Of a stretch of 64,000 nucleotides of DNA, positions 42,184 to 50,635 are shown in pieces (within the stretch, counting starts at the first letter, position 1; the number at the start of each line of letters is the position of its first letter). The position numbers were made by a program, and so were the translations under genes. Origin of the DNA: Acidaminococcus timonensis. GTDB lineage: Bacteria > Bacillota > Negativicutes > Acidaminococcales > Acidaminococcaceae. The notes below the pieces were generated by a model, which ran no database searches, was not told the DNA's origin, and worked only from the letters and a program-made list of their open reading frames with translations. The stretch is taken from assembly GCF_900106585.1 (NCBI RefSeq), contig NZ_FNWH01000005.1, positions 62,001-126,000 on the forward strand. Reading direction: 5' to 3'.

Positions 42184-43044
42184 TTATTTCTCCGCAAACA
42201 CTGTATTGGCGTTCTTCAGACAGTTCAGGGTCCGCGGGAATCCAATATAGGGATTCATCACGGTGATCACCCCGATGACCTCTTCTTTGGAGGCCCCGGC
42301 GGCCAGCAGACCCCGTACATGGGAAATGAACTGGGGCTCACCGGTCCCCAGGGTCCCGATGGCAGCCACTGTGATCATTTCCCGGGTCTTCAGATCCAGT
42401 GTCTTCCGGGTATAGATATCCCCGAAACAGAAGGCAGACAGATCATCCTGCAGGTGCTTCTGTTCTTCCGGGGTGTTGGCCCGCATCTGGTTGATCCGTT
42501 CCCCATAGGTCCCCACCTGGAAGGCCAGACCTTTGTCGAACCGGTCTTCATCCGTGGTGGTTCCGTCCGCCGGCAGAGGCAGGGCCACTCCATTTTTGCG
42601 GAATACGCCATTCACAGTCGTCATGGCGTCCGCCACCCGGCCGAAACCGATATAGGGTGCCAGCTGATACACAGTTTCCCGGATTTCCAGGGGACTGACC
42701 CCATCCTGCAGGGCTCCCTGCACATTTTTATCGAGAAGACTCTGGTTCTGCTGGGTCACCAACACCGCCAGGGTAAGCAGATGCTGTTCCCGGCTGGGCA
42801 GTTTGGCCTGCCGGGCAATATCGCCATAGATATATTCCTTCAGCATGGCATCCAGTTCCGGATCGGTCTTTTCCAATCCGGTTGTCTGTCGTCCCATCAT
42901 CTTTTCATAGGTTTTCCGGGCAGCAGCCGCCCGGTCGTATCCACTCAAGGTACTTTCTGCTGCCAGTGCCATTCCACTGCCTCCCAACATGCCCACAAGA
43001 GTCAGGCCTACGGCCAGTCTTTTCCATAAAGTTGTCTTTTTCAC
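42184..43044 (-). CDS. Exported protein with two carboxymuconolactone decarboxylase domains
   Basis: A GTG start at 43044 follows AAGGAG at 8 nt and gives 286 residues. A signal peptide is clear (LAVGLTLVGMLGGSGMALAA, cut near residue 29). Two CMD/AhpD-like domains follow: the first around LPSREQHLLTLAVLVTQQNQ...ETVYQLAPYIGFGRVADAM, the second around LDLKTREMITVAAIGTLGTG...ITVMNPYIGFPR. The AhpD CxxC is not present, so it is not an obvious peroxidase. The export signal is unusual, since most CMD proteins are cytosolic. It is the last gene of the MerR-controlled series and lies 12 bp from the alpha/beta hydrolase. Confidence 0.85.
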   Translation of the reverse strand: MKKTTLWKRLAVGLTLVGMLGGSGMALAAESTLSGYDRAAAARKTYEKMMGRQTTGLEKTDPELDAMLKEYIYGDIARQAKLPSREQHLLTLAVLVTQQNQSLLDKNVQGALQDGVSPLEIRETVYQLAPYIGFGRVADAMTTVNGVFRKNGVALPLPADGTTTDEDRFDKGLAFQVGTYGERINQMRANTPEEQKHLQDDLSAFCFGDIYTRKTLDLKTREMITVAAIGTLGTGEPQFISHVRGLLAAGASKEEVIGVITVMNPYIGFPRTLNCLKNANTVFAEK

Positions 43045-43056
43045 AGGACCTTCTCC

Positions 43057-44196
43057 TTATTTGGCCAGGCCTTTCTGCTCCAGCCACTTTTCCATCTGCT
43101 CCGCCACCTGCTGGTTGTTCAGGTCACTCATCAGGAAATGGGTATTCCCCTTGATCCCGATATCCGGCAGATGGACCAGCGTGGCATCGCCGCCGTGGCG
43201 GTTCACCGCTGCCACGAATTTCTTTGCCATATCCATTTCACTGCGCCATTTATCCGGTCCCACTTCCGTCGTAGGTTTGTCCGCAATGTTATCTCCATAG
43301 AACAGGATCATAGGAACCCGGGTCAGTTTCAGGAAATCTTCCAGAGGCACACCCTTGGCCGTAGCCTGGACCGGTGCATAGACGGGGATTTCTGCCTTCG
43401 GCACTTCCCCTTCCGGGAACAGGAACGGACTGCCGCCCGGTTCGAAGGCCACGATGGCCTTTACCTTATCCGTACGGAACGGGGTTCTCCAGCCCACCGT
43501 ACCGCCCATGGAATGGGTCACCAGGATGGCCGGCCCCGTTTTCTCGAACAGAGCCGCCAGGGCATCTGCACTCACATCATCATCCAGCTGGCCGGTATAA
43601 GGCGTCCAGGTCCGCTGGAACTGGTTCACGCTTTCCGCATCTTTGGGGAACGCCGAATTGGCAAAAGCCACCGGCTTGCCATCCTTGAACGTCCCCAGCC
43701 GGCAGAGCATATACATGGTATGATCGGCATACATGGGATTGGCCGCATAGGGGTTCTTACCGTTATCGGCCTGCAGGGCCAGTCCGGCTTCCCCGATTCG
43801 GGGCTGATCCAGGATATAGGTAGTATACCCCTTCCGCAGGAAAATGGTCTGGAAGCCTTCCCGTCCATCCGGTGTGGTTTCCCAGGTCCGTTTGGTCTGG
43901 GCACCCCCATGCTGGAAAATCAGAGGGTATTTCCGGGGATGGACCGGTTTCTGGTATTCCACATAGGCATGGTCCCCATAAGCCGTCTGACCCTGGGGTT
44001 CCAGGAAATGTTCCGGAGAGAAGGTACAGTCATGGGCCAGTGTCTTTCCGCCCACTGTAAAACTTCCCTGTTCCGCGATGACAAGGGGAGCCTGGGGCTT
44101 TGCTGCCGCAGCTGCGAACCCGGACGGGACACAGGTCGCCAGGCTCATGGTCAGAGCCAGGGCCGCCATTGTTTTCTGCATCACTTGTTTTTTCAT
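43057..44196 (-). CDS. Exported alpha/beta hydrolase (esterase-like) 2
   Basis: The 379-residue protein has a Sec signal peptide (TMAALALTMSLATCVPSGFA, cut near residue 30). The alpha/beta-hydrolase nucleophile elbow is LVTHSMGGTVGW (near residue 225). An oxyanion region reads LIFQHGGAQTKRTWETTPDG, and the C-terminal LVHLPDIGIKGNTHFLMSDL carries the probable catalytic His. Its neighbour at 44209 is a paralogue with the same landmarks. It probably hydrolyses an ester or lactone in the periplasm. AAGGAAAG precedes the ATG. Confidence 0.87.
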   Translation of the reverse strand: MKKQVMQKTMAALALTMSLATCVPSGFAAAAAKPQAPLVIAEQGSFTVGGKTLAHDCTFSPEHFLEPQGQTAYGDHAYVEYQKPVHPRKYPLIFQHGGAQTKRTWETTPDGREGFQTIFLRKGYTTYILDQPRIGEAGLALQADNGKNPYAANPMYADHTMYMLCRLGTFKDGKPVAFANSAFPKDAESVNQFQRTWTPYTGQLDDDVSADALAALFEKTGPAILVTHSMGGTVGWRTPFRTDKVKAIVAFEPGGSPFLFPEGEVPKAEIPVYAPVQATAKGVPLEDFLKLTRVPMILFYGDNIADKPTTEVGPDKWRSEMDMAKKFVAAVNRHGGDATLVHLPDIGIKGNTHFLMSDLNNQQVAEQMEKWLEQKGLAK

Positions 44197-44208
44197 GGTT
44201 CTCTTTCC

Positions 44209-45285
44209 TTACTTTGTCAGGCCTTTTTCCTTCATCCACCGTTCCATTTCATTGGCCACCTGCCCGTTGTTCAGATCGCTCATCAGGAAGTGGGTATTGC
44301 CCTTGATGCCTTTTTCCGGAAGCAGGATCACCTGGGCGTCTCCGCCGTATTTCTTCATGACCGCTTCCCATTTCCGAGCCAGGTTCAGACGGACACGCCA
44401 GTTATCGAATCCCCAGTTCGCCAACGGTTTATCCCCGCCGGTAATGTTATCACCGAAATAGACCACCATGGGGATCTTCAGCAGCTTCTGGAACTGTTCT
44501 TTGCTGACAGCCATCCCTTTGGCTGGCCAGGGACTGGTGGTTTCCTCCACAGCCGGAACTTCGCCTTCCGGGAAGGGGAATGTCCCCGGTTCCAGGGCGA
44601 TGACACCCTTTACATGAGGAGACTGAGCAGCCACCAGCCAGCCCGGACCACCGCCGGCAGAATGGGTAATCAGTACCCCGTCTCCGGCTTTTTCAAAGAC
44701 GGCCGTCACCCCGTCTGCCACCAGTTTCCCGTCAAAGGACCCGGTATCCGGCGTCATGGTGCGGAAGAATTGGTCCAGGTATTCCTGGGTATGAGGGATG
44801 GCTGCATTGGGATAGATTTCCGGCCATTGGCCCATCCGAAAATTGTCGAACCAGAGCTGGTCATCCGGGGTTGCCGAAATGGTCGTCGGTACCGTGGACC
44901 GACCTGCCTTCCCTCTTCTGGGTTCATCCACCAGATAGGTCTTATACCCTTTTTCCAGGAAGATATTCTGGAAACCGCCCCGTCCATCCGGCGTAGTTTC
45001 CCAGGTTTTGGCACTCTGGCCATACCCGTGGAGGAACACCAGGGCATTCTTGTGGGCATGCTGGGGGACCTGATAGAACGCATAGGCGTGATCCCCGTGG
45101 AGCGTCTGCCCGCCCATGGCTTTGGGATCCGCATTCACGTTGAATTTTCCAGGCGCGGTAACGACTTTTCCGCCAGCCGCAAAGCTGCCCTGGTCCACGA
45201 TCGTCACCGGTTTCATGGCAAAGGCCGGTGCCGCCTGGAGCAGTCCCAGGAGGATGGCTCCGGTTACCCATCTGTTGATTTTCAT
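44209..45285 (-). CDS. Exported alpha/beta hydrolase (esterase-like) 1
   Basis: The 358-residue paralogue of the 43057 gene shares ALVFLHGYGQSAKTWETTPD, the nucleophile elbow LITHSAGGGPGW and the His region LLPEKGIKGNTHFLMSDLNN. Its signal peptide (TGAILLGLLQAAPAFA) is cut near residue 23. It is the first gene after the internal MerR-type promoter, so this gene, its paralogue and the CMD gene form a separately inducible sub-operon. Confidence 0.88.
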   Translation of the reverse strand: MKINRWVTGAILLGLLQAAPAFAMKPVTIVDQGSFAAGGKVVTAPGKFNVNADPKAMGGQTLHGDHAYAFYQVPQHAHKNALVFLHGYGQSAKTWETTPDGRGGFQNIFLEKGYKTYLVDEPRRGKAGRSTVPTTISATPDDQLWFDNFRMGQWPEIYPNAAIPHTQEYLDQFFRTMTPDTGSFDGKLVADGVTAVFEKAGDGVLITHSAGGGPGWLVAAQSPHVKGVIALEPGTFPFPEGEVPAVEETTSPWPAKGMAVSKEQFQKLLKIPMVVYFGDNITGGDKPLANWGFDNWRVRLNLARKWEAVMKKYGGDAQVILLPEKGIKGNTHFLMSDLNNGQVANEMERWMKEKGLTK

Positions 45286-45346
45286 ACTAGCCCTTCCTTT
45301 CTTTACAAAGCAATTGGATTTACTGTTATTTTTTCTTCTATTTTAC

Positions 45347-45377
45347 AGGATAGCACCCGGTAGTAACTACCGGTCAA
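45347..45377 (-). promoter_or_regulatory. MerR-type promoter of the hydrolase sub-operon
   Basis: On the minus strand TTGACC (45372-45377) and TATCCT (45347-45352) are 19 bp apart, the long spacing typical of MerR-activated promoters. The spacer and -35 form a near-perfect dyad, CCGGTAGT-T-ACTACCGG. The -35 overlaps the carboxylesterase codons I-D-R-stop. Confidence 0.88.
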
Positions 45378-47103
45378 TTGGTGGCAACGAATCTTGATAC
45401 CCAGGATCCACCAATTTCAGCAGAGCATAGTCCGGTGCATCAGCCAGCCGGACCTGGTCGTCAAAGATCATGACATTTTCCTGCTTCCGTGTAAACGGTT
45501 TCCATTCCGGGCCTCCCGGCACCGCCGGTTTTCCGGTCCGGGCAAAAGCAATCCAGGCATCGCTCATCTGATCCTGCAGTTTCCGGGCATCCGCCCCGTC
45601 TCCGATACGGGCTTCCAGTTTATCAATATTATGGAAGACAAAGGGAATCTCTGCCGTATGATAGGACATATAGGAGCCACCCATTACCGGAGAATCCCAG
45701 GTGAACAGATAGTTGTAGACAGGGGCCCCATCCTGGGCCACTTTGTGCCGGGCCACTTTCAGGATGGGCTGACGGATCATGGTGTCGATATACAGCGCAT
45801 CGGCTCGGGTCTTGTTGGGATAGGCTTTCAGGAACTCGCGCACCACGGCTTCTTTTTGTTCTCCATATTTTTTATCCAGAGCCGCTTCGATCTGCTGCTG
45901 ATTCCAGGAATAGATATTATCCGACTGGCTGTGCTGCAGGTCCAAAAGCAGCGTGAAATTGCTCCATTCGGTCCGGTTGCTCCCAATCAGCAGGGGGATG
46001 TCACGCCCTGCCTCCGCAAAGCCCTGGTCCGTGGCCGGGTTGGTGGGCAGGAAACTGCCATCGATGATCGGTTCCCAGCTGAGTCCGTACCCGCTGTGAT
46101 CCCACAGGGGTACATCGAATTCTTTGCCGGCCTGAGCCAGGGCTGCATCAGAAGCCTGGGCCAGCTTGTCATAGGGAATGGTTTCCAGCTGGTCCACCTG
46201 CGCCGGTGCCAGCCCCAGGTTCTGCAGGGTCAGCTGGGCAATCCGCCGGCTCTGCTGCCGGGGCATGAAGTACGGTCCCATGGATTCCACGGCACCGCTT
46301 TCCACGATGCCCTTCCGGAACAGCCCCTTGGCTTCCGGAGTGGTCATCAGAGCCAGGACTTTGGCTCCCCCGCCGGATTCCCCGAACAGGGTCACATTCC
46401 GGGGATCTCCTCCGAATTCTGCAATGTTATCCTGGACCCAGTGCAATGCATCCACCAGATCGGTGATGCCCACATTGGCCGAATCTTTGTATTTGGCTCC
46501 GTACTGGGAAAGATCCAGATGACCCAGCACATTCAACCGATGGTTGACGGAAACCACCACCACATCGCCCCGGCGGCTCAGGTTCTCCCCATCATAGGCA
46601 GGGGATTCTGCCGACGAACCGTTGGAAAAACCACCGCCGTGGAGCCAGACCATCACAGGCCGTTTCTTTCCATCATGGATTCCCGGCGTCCACACGTTCA
46701 AGTTCTGGCTGTTGTTGCTCATGGCGAAATCCCGTCCGGGTTCCACCCAGTTGCTGGTGGGGAAGCTTCCTTTTTCCTGCTGGGCAATGGGACCATACTC
46801 CACAGCCAGCCGAATCCCTTGCCAGGGTTTCACCGGTTTGGCCCGCTGGAACCGTTCCTCAGCCTCCGCATAGGGGATTCCATGGTATGTATAGATGCCC
46901 TGCCGTTTGTAACCCTGTACCAATCCTGCACGGGTCCTGGCCACCGCAATCCCGGGACCTGCCTGGAAGGGAACCTGCTGGATCCGTTTTGCAGGCTGTG
47001 AAGCAGCCCCTGCGGCCCAGACCGGAACAGGCGCCAGGATGCCACTAGAAAAAGCCAGCACACTGGCCAATATGCCCAAAGTTGCTTTTTCTCTGATTTT
47101 CAT
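45367..47103 (-). CDS. Exported type-B carboxylesterase
   Basis: The 578-residue protein has a signal peptide (LGILASVLAFSSGILAPVPV, cut near WAAGA). It shows type-B carboxylesterase hallmarks: LNVWTPG, the oxyanion VMVWLHGGGFSNGSSAES, the nucleophile elbow LFGESGGGAKV (G.S.G with Gly for the usual Ala) and a C-terminal FVFHNI region. A terminal YMSYHTAEIPF segment likely carries the His. It hydrolyses carboxylic esters in the periplasm. Its start lies 4 bp after the AEC carrier gene, so the two are co-transcribed. Confidence 0.92.
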   Translation of the reverse strand: MKIREKATLGILASVLAFSSGILAPVPVWAAGAASQPAKRIQQVPFQAGPGIAVARTRAGLVQGYKRQGIYTYHGIPYAEAEERFQRAKPVKPWQGIRLAVEYGPIAQQEKGSFPTSNWVEPGRDFAMSNNSQNLNVWTPGIHDGKKRPVMVWLHGGGFSNGSSAESPAYDGENLSRRGDVVVVSVNHRLNVLGHLDLSQYGAKYKDSANVGITDLVDALHWVQDNIAEFGGDPRNVTLFGESGGGAKVLALMTTPEAKGLFRKGIVESGAVESMGPYFMPRQQSRRIAQLTLQNLGLAPAQVDQLETIPYDKLAQASDAALAQAGKEFDVPLWDHSGYGLSWEPIIDGSFLPTNPATDQGFAEAGRDIPLLIGSNRTEWSNFTLLLDLQHSQSDNIYSWNQQQIEAALDKKYGEQKEAVVREFLKAYPNKTRADALYIDTMIRQPILKVARHKVAQDGAPVYNYLFTWDSPVMGGSYMSYHTAEIPFVFHNIDKLEARIGDGADARKLQDQMSDAWIAFARTGKPAVPGGPEWKPFTRKQENVMIFDDQVRLADAPDYALLKLVDPGYQDSLPPIDR

Positions 47104-47107
47104 GCTT

Positions 47108-48028
47108 TCACCCCAATCCCACAGCCAGTGCCACCAGCGGCATGGTCACCACAGCCGCACCCGTAGTCAGTGCCACACACTGGACGGAAACCGGATAGGC
47201 TTCTTTATTATACAGAGCTGCCAGGAGCGGCAGTACATTGCCCGAAGGGGTAGCCAGCGTAGCCATACAGGTGGCCAGCAGGTACGTATTGTCCACAAAA
47301 GCTTTCAGGGCCAGCGTCCCCACAATGGGCAACACCAGCATCTTGATTCCAGTATAAACCAGGATCCGCCGGTTCACCATGGTTTTCCAATCCGTTTCCA
47401 GAAGGGCCGCCCCCAGCAGCATCATGGCCAGAGGGCCCGTCATGCTTCCCAGCATCCGGATGGAAGCCGTCAGTACATAGGGCAGCTTGATCTGCCCCAG
47501 ATAAATGATCAGGGCCAGTACACAGGAAATCATCCCCGGATTCAGGAGATTCTTCAGCCGGAAGGGTTCAGCCTGTGCACCTCCGCCCTTGATCGTCTGG
47601 ATTACATAGGAAAAGAAGAGCAGATTGAAAGGAATCAGCAGCAGCGTCATATAGATCAGGGCATCTTTTCCGTAAATCCCGTCGATCATGGGAACGCCCA
47701 TAAAACCGATGTTGGTGAAGACCGTCATTACATTGACCATCCCCTTCTCAGCTTTGGGGAAGCCCAGCAGTCGGGGCAGTACCCGGGCCACCACCAGCAG
47801 GACCGCCAGCATCCCCAGGATCACGCCCCCTGCCTGGAGCAGTTCAGGGCCAGCGATATGCGGTCCTTCTCCGGTAACTCCGGACAGGATGATGGCCGGA
47901 TAGGCGATATTCAGCACCAGCTGAGTAATCTGGGCCTGGTTTTCCTCAGTGAGGATCTGCTTTTTCCGTGCCCAGGCTCCCACCAACATCAACAATACAA
48001 AAATAATCATTTGCTGCAATACAAGCAT
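47108..48028 (-). CDS. AEC-family (auxin efflux carrier) transporter
   Basis: The 306-residue inner-membrane protein has about ten hydrophobic helices. The N-terminal MIIFVLLMLVGAWARKKQIL, a central conserved region with NIGFMGVPMIDGIYGKDALI and C-terminal ATLATPSGNVLPLLAALYNK are typical of AEC/bacterial malate-type carriers. It could export or import an organic acid made or used by the exported esterases. AGGAGG precedes the start. It sits between the cupin and the carboxylesterase genes. Confidence 0.9.
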   Translation of the reverse strand: MLVLQQMIIFVLLMLVGAWARKKQILTEENQAQITQLVLNIAYPAIILSGVTGEGPHIAGPELLQAGGVILGMLAVLLVVARVLPRLLGFPKAEKGMVNVMTVFTNIGFMGVPMIDGIYGKDALIYMTLLLIPFNLLFFSYVIQTIKGGGAQAEPFRLKNLLNPGMISCVLALIIYLGQIKLPYVLTASIRMLGSMTGPLAMMLLGAALLETDWKTMVNRRILVYTGIKMLVLPIVGTLALKAFVDNTYLLATCMATLATPSGNVLPLLAALYNKEAYPVSVQCVALTTGAAVVTMPLVALAVGLG

Positions 48029-48064
48029 CGTTCCAAATCCTCCTGCATTCTGTTTCTGTGATTT

Positions 48065-48604
48065 CTAATTTGCCAGCGCTTCGTATGTTTTTTCATCTAC
48101 AGGTTCCAGCCACTGGGTGGTGTGGAAACCGGGTTCCATAACGACCACATGCTGAAAATTCTGTCCCGGTGCCGCGCCATGCCAATGTTTCACACCTTCC
48201 GGTATGGTTACGGTCTGTCCCGGTTCCAGTTTCTGGGGCTTCTGTCCCCAAATCTGGTAATACCCATGACCGGAAGTTCCCACCAGGATCTGGCAGGTCC
48301 CAAAATGACGATGCCAGTAGGTGTGGGATCCCCGGTAAAAGGTCACATTCACCACCGGGACTTTCTTCCCATCCGTCAGGGCAGCCGCATAACTGTAGCC
48401 GGTAAAATGGGCCGCATTCCCTGCGTTATACATCCCCACCGGAAAAATGGCACCTTTGGAATGTCTCAGTTCTTTTTCCACCTGAGCAATGGCCGGAGGG
48501 GCAGCCAGCGCCCTTGCTTCCGCTGCCGCACTTCCCAACCGTACCCCCAGGACCGTCATCACACTGAGGACCACCGCCATCCCCGCCATCTGCCGCATCA
48601 TCAT
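48065..48604 (-). CDS. Exported cupin-domain protein
   Basis: The 179-residue protein (three adjacent ATG codons, first at 48604) has a signal peptide (VVLSVMTVLGVRLGSAAAEA). A single cupin barrel follows: motif 1 includes GSHTYWHRHFGTCQILVGTS with metal-binding His and motif 2 includes IPEGVKHWHGAAP. Similar cupins occur next to CMD proteins and oxidoreductases in other bacteria, often as (S)-like small-molecule enzymes or sensors. The substrate is unknown. It is the first gene after merR. Confidence 0.86.
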   Translation of the reverse strand: MMMRQMAGMAVVLSVMTVLGVRLGSAAAEARALAAPPAIAQVEKELRHSKGAIFPVGMYNAGNAAHFTGYSYAAALTDGKKVPVVNVTFYRGSHTYWHRHFGTCQILVGTSGHGYYQIWGQKPQKLEPGQTVTIPEGVKHWHGAAPGQNFQHVVVMEPGFHTTQWLEPVDEKTYEALAN

Positions 48605-48657
48605 TCCCTTTTTTCTCTTTCCTTTCCTTCAGCCCGGGAGCTTTGTTCCCTTCAGTC

Positions 48658-49068
48658 TCATTCCTGCCCTTCGTCCTCTTCCGGCAGAAGATTGCTTGTG
48701 TATTTGATTTTTCCCGTCTGGACGTCCTGATAGAATTTCTCTTTTTTCTCGATATATTTGATGGACTGTTCCACCTGCCGGATCTGGGCTTTTAAATCCT
48801 CCTTCTTTTTCTGGAGCATCGTCATCCGTTCCGGGATGGATTTTTTCCCTTCCAGGCACATGACCATATAATCCCGCATCTCCTTGATACCCATCCCGCA
48901 ACCTTTCAGGCATTTCAGGCTCTTGATCCAGCCTACAGCCCGATCATCGAAGATCCGCCGGTTCAGCCGATCCCGTTTCAAATTGGGGACCAGTCCTTCG
49001 TTGCAATAGAATTTCAATGTTTCATAAGGTAATCCGGATGCCTCGCATGCCTGTTTCATGGTGTACAT
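48658..49068 (-). CDS. MerR-family regulator (AdhR/NmlR-like)
   Basis: The ATG at 49068 (MYTMKQACEASGLPYETLKF) follows AAAAGGAG and gives 136 residues. The N-terminal winged HTH reads YTMKQACEASGLPYETLKFY...RIFDDRAVGWIKSL, then a long coiled-coil dimerisation helix (MTMLQKKKEDLKAQIRQVEQ) and a short C-terminus. Small MerR proteins of this AdhR type respond to aldehydes or electrophiles in Bacillus and control alcohol dehydrogenases and CMD proteins. Three 19-bp-spaced promoters in this locus are its probable targets, including its own. Confidence 0.9.
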   Translation of the reverse strand: MYTMKQACEASGLPYETLKFYCNEGLVPNLKRDRLNRRIFDDRAVGWIKSLKCLKGCGMGIKEMRDYMVMCLEGKKSIPERMTMLQKKKEDLKAQIRQVEQSIKYIEKKEKFYQDVQTGKIKYTSNLLPEEDEGQE

Positions 49069-49102
49069 TACCGCCATCTCCTTTTGTTATTAATTAATTT
49101 TT

Positions 49103-49133
49103 ACTTTAGCATCCGGTGCGAACAACCGGTCAA
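49103..49133 (-). promoter_or_regulatory. MerR-type promoter of merR-cupin-AEC-carboxylesterase
   Basis: On the minus strand TTGACC (49128-49133) and TAAAGT (49103-49108) are 19 bp apart with the dyad ACCGGTTGTTCGCACCGG between and over the -35. Confidence 0.87.
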
Positions 49134-49304
49134 GGGGCTTTTCAAGGCCCCATGCCGATTCATCAGTACCAAACATCGGGAAAGTGGAGAGTCCTTCGCC
49201 CCGATGCATCTTCTATTATAAAGAAATCCTTCTCATACAGAAGATTCCCCTGATTAACAGGCACGAACCTTCAGGTTTCTACTGAAGGTTTCACAAAAAA
49301 AATC
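49134..49304. other. Spacer between divergent MerR-controlled promoters
   Basis: Apart from a perfect 9-bp hairpin (AACCTTCAG-GTTTCTA-CTGAAGGTT, 49266-49290) nothing gene-like is seen. The hairpin has no T-run; it lies 15 bp before the alcohol dehydrogenase -35. Confidence 0.5.
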
Positions 49305-49335
49305 TTGACCGGTAGCGACTCCCGGGTACTACAGT
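49305..49335 (+). promoter_or_regulatory. MerR-type promoter of the Fe-alcohol dehydrogenase
   Basis: TTGACC (49305-49310), 19 bp, TACAGT (49330-49335). The spacer dyad reads CCGGTAGCGACTCCCGGGT. Confidence 0.87.
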
Positions 49336-49386
49336 GATAACAGCGAAAGCAAAACCACACAGACTTTACAGAAAGGAACATCCATC

Positions 49387-50547
49387 ATGAATCCATTTAC
49401 GTATGCGTATCCTGTCAAGACTTATTTCGGGAAAGGCGCTGCTGCCCAATCCCTGCCCGGTGAGCTGGCCAAGGTCGGACCCAATGTACTGCTGGCTTAC
49501 GGAGGCGGTTCCATCAAGCGGAATGGTGTCTATACCCAATTGACCCAGCTGCTGGAAGCCGCCGGAAAGACAATCGTGGATTTTTCCGGAATCATGTCCA
49601 ACCCCACCTACGAAAAAGTCCAGGAAGGCGCCCGCCTGGCCCGGGAAAAGAAAATCGACTTCATTCTGGCTGTGGGCGGTGGTTCCGTCATCGACTGCTG
49701 CAAAATCGTCTCTGCCCAGGCCCTCCTGGACGAGGATATCTGGGACTATGAATACAGCAAGAAACAGGTTCCCAGCCAATTTATCCCCATGGGAGCCGTG
49801 GTCACGGCCTTCGGAACCGGAGCCGAAATGAACAACGGGGCCGTCATCACCCACGAAGCCAAAAAGAGCAAGTCTCCCCTGACCGGTTCCTACTATCGGT
49901 TCGCCATCCTGGATCCGGCCTATACGCTGACCATGCCGCTGGAACAGGTGATTTCCGGTGCTTTCGACTCTCTGAGCCACTGTATGGAAACCTACCTGGG
50001 CAATCCTCGTACGGTCAATCTTTCGGATGAAATCAACGAAGCCTGCCAGCGGAATATCATCCGCAATATCCGTCAAACCCTGAAGGATCCCCAGGATATC
50101 GAAGCCCGCAGCGAACTGGTATGGGCCGCCGCCATGGCTGAAAATGGCATCCTGAAGATCGGGAAACAGGGCGATTTCCAGTGCCATATGCTGGAACACC
50201 AGCTGGGAGCCTACACCAACTGTAATCACGGCAGAGGCCTGGCCGTACTGCATCCGGTACTGTACCGGCATTATCTGCCGTCTGCTGCGGCGCAATTCGC
50301 CCGTCTAGCAACGAATGTATGGCAGATCCCTGCCGAAGGCAAGAACCAGGAAGCCCTGGCAGAAGCCTTCCTGGAAAAGCTGGCCGCCTTCATCAAAGAA
50401 ATCGGCCTGCCCACCAATTTCCGGGAGCTGGGCATCCCTGCGAACACCGATCTGAAAGCGGTAGCTGATACCACCATCCTGACCGGTGGATGCTGCAAAG
50501 CCTTCAGCCGGGAAGAACTGCTGCAGGTACTGGAAGAATGTAAATAA
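49387..50547 (+). CDS. Iron-containing alcohol dehydrogenase (YqhD/BDH type)
   Basis: The 386-residue protein has AGAAAGGAACATC before the ATG. The N-terminal Rossmann part contains LLAYGGGSIKRNGVY and AVGGGSVIDCCKIV. Metal ligands are visible in DSLSHCMETYLG and HMLEHQLGAYTNCNHGRGLA (His-x3-His with a later His). It is of the NADPH-dependent YqhD/butanol-dehydrogenase kind, which reduces many short aldehydes in the cytosol. Its promoter has the MerR 19-bp spacing, linking it to the divergent operon. Confidence 0.93.
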   Translation: MNPFTYAYPVKTYFGKGAAAQSLPGELAKVGPNVLLAYGGGSIKRNGVYTQLTQLLEAAGKTIVDFSGIMSNPTYEKVQEGARLAREKKIDFILAVGGGSVIDCCKIVSAQALLDEDIWDYEYSKKQVPSQFIPMGAVVTAFGTGAEMNNGAVITHEAKKSKSPLTGSYYRFAILDPAYTLTMPLEQVISGAFDSLSHCMETYLGNPRTVNLSDEINEACQRNIIRNIRQTLKDPQDIEARSELVWAAAMAENGILKIGKQGDFQCHMLEHQLGAYTNCNHGRGLAVLHPVLYRHYLPSAAAQFARLATNVWQIPAEGKNQEALAEAFLEKLAAFIKEIGLPTNFRELGIPANTDLKAVADTTILTGGCCKAFSREELLQVLEECK

Positions 50548-50550
50548 GTA

Positions 50551-50578
50551 CATAAAAAATAAGGAGTTGTGAATGATT
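50551..50578 (+). terminator. Left half of a terminator split by the IS3-family element
   Basis: AAAAAATAAGGAGTTGTGAATGAT pairs with ATCATTCCACAGCTCCTTAT past the right end of the element (52114-52139), allowing two mismatches or bulges. Together they resemble the other terminators in the window; the IS sits in the loop. Confidence 0.8.
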
Positions 50579-50584
50579 TCTGAG

Positions 50585-50635
50585 CTGACCCCCAATTGTT
50601 AGACCAAAAATCTAACAATTGGGGGTCAGTTTTTT
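50585..50635 (+). terminator. Hairpin plus T-run at the left end of the IS3-family element
   Basis: A perfect 19-bp stem (CTGACCCCCAATTGTTAGA / TCTAACAATTGGGGGTCAG) with a CCAAAAA loop is followed by six T and then directly by the orfA ATG. The only Shine-Dalgarno-like G-run (50621-50625) is inside the stem. Confidence 0.85.

Noticed and set aside
42184-43044. AhpD-type peroxidase for the double-CMD protein
   Set aside because: The redox CxxC motif needed by AhpD is not seen in either domain.
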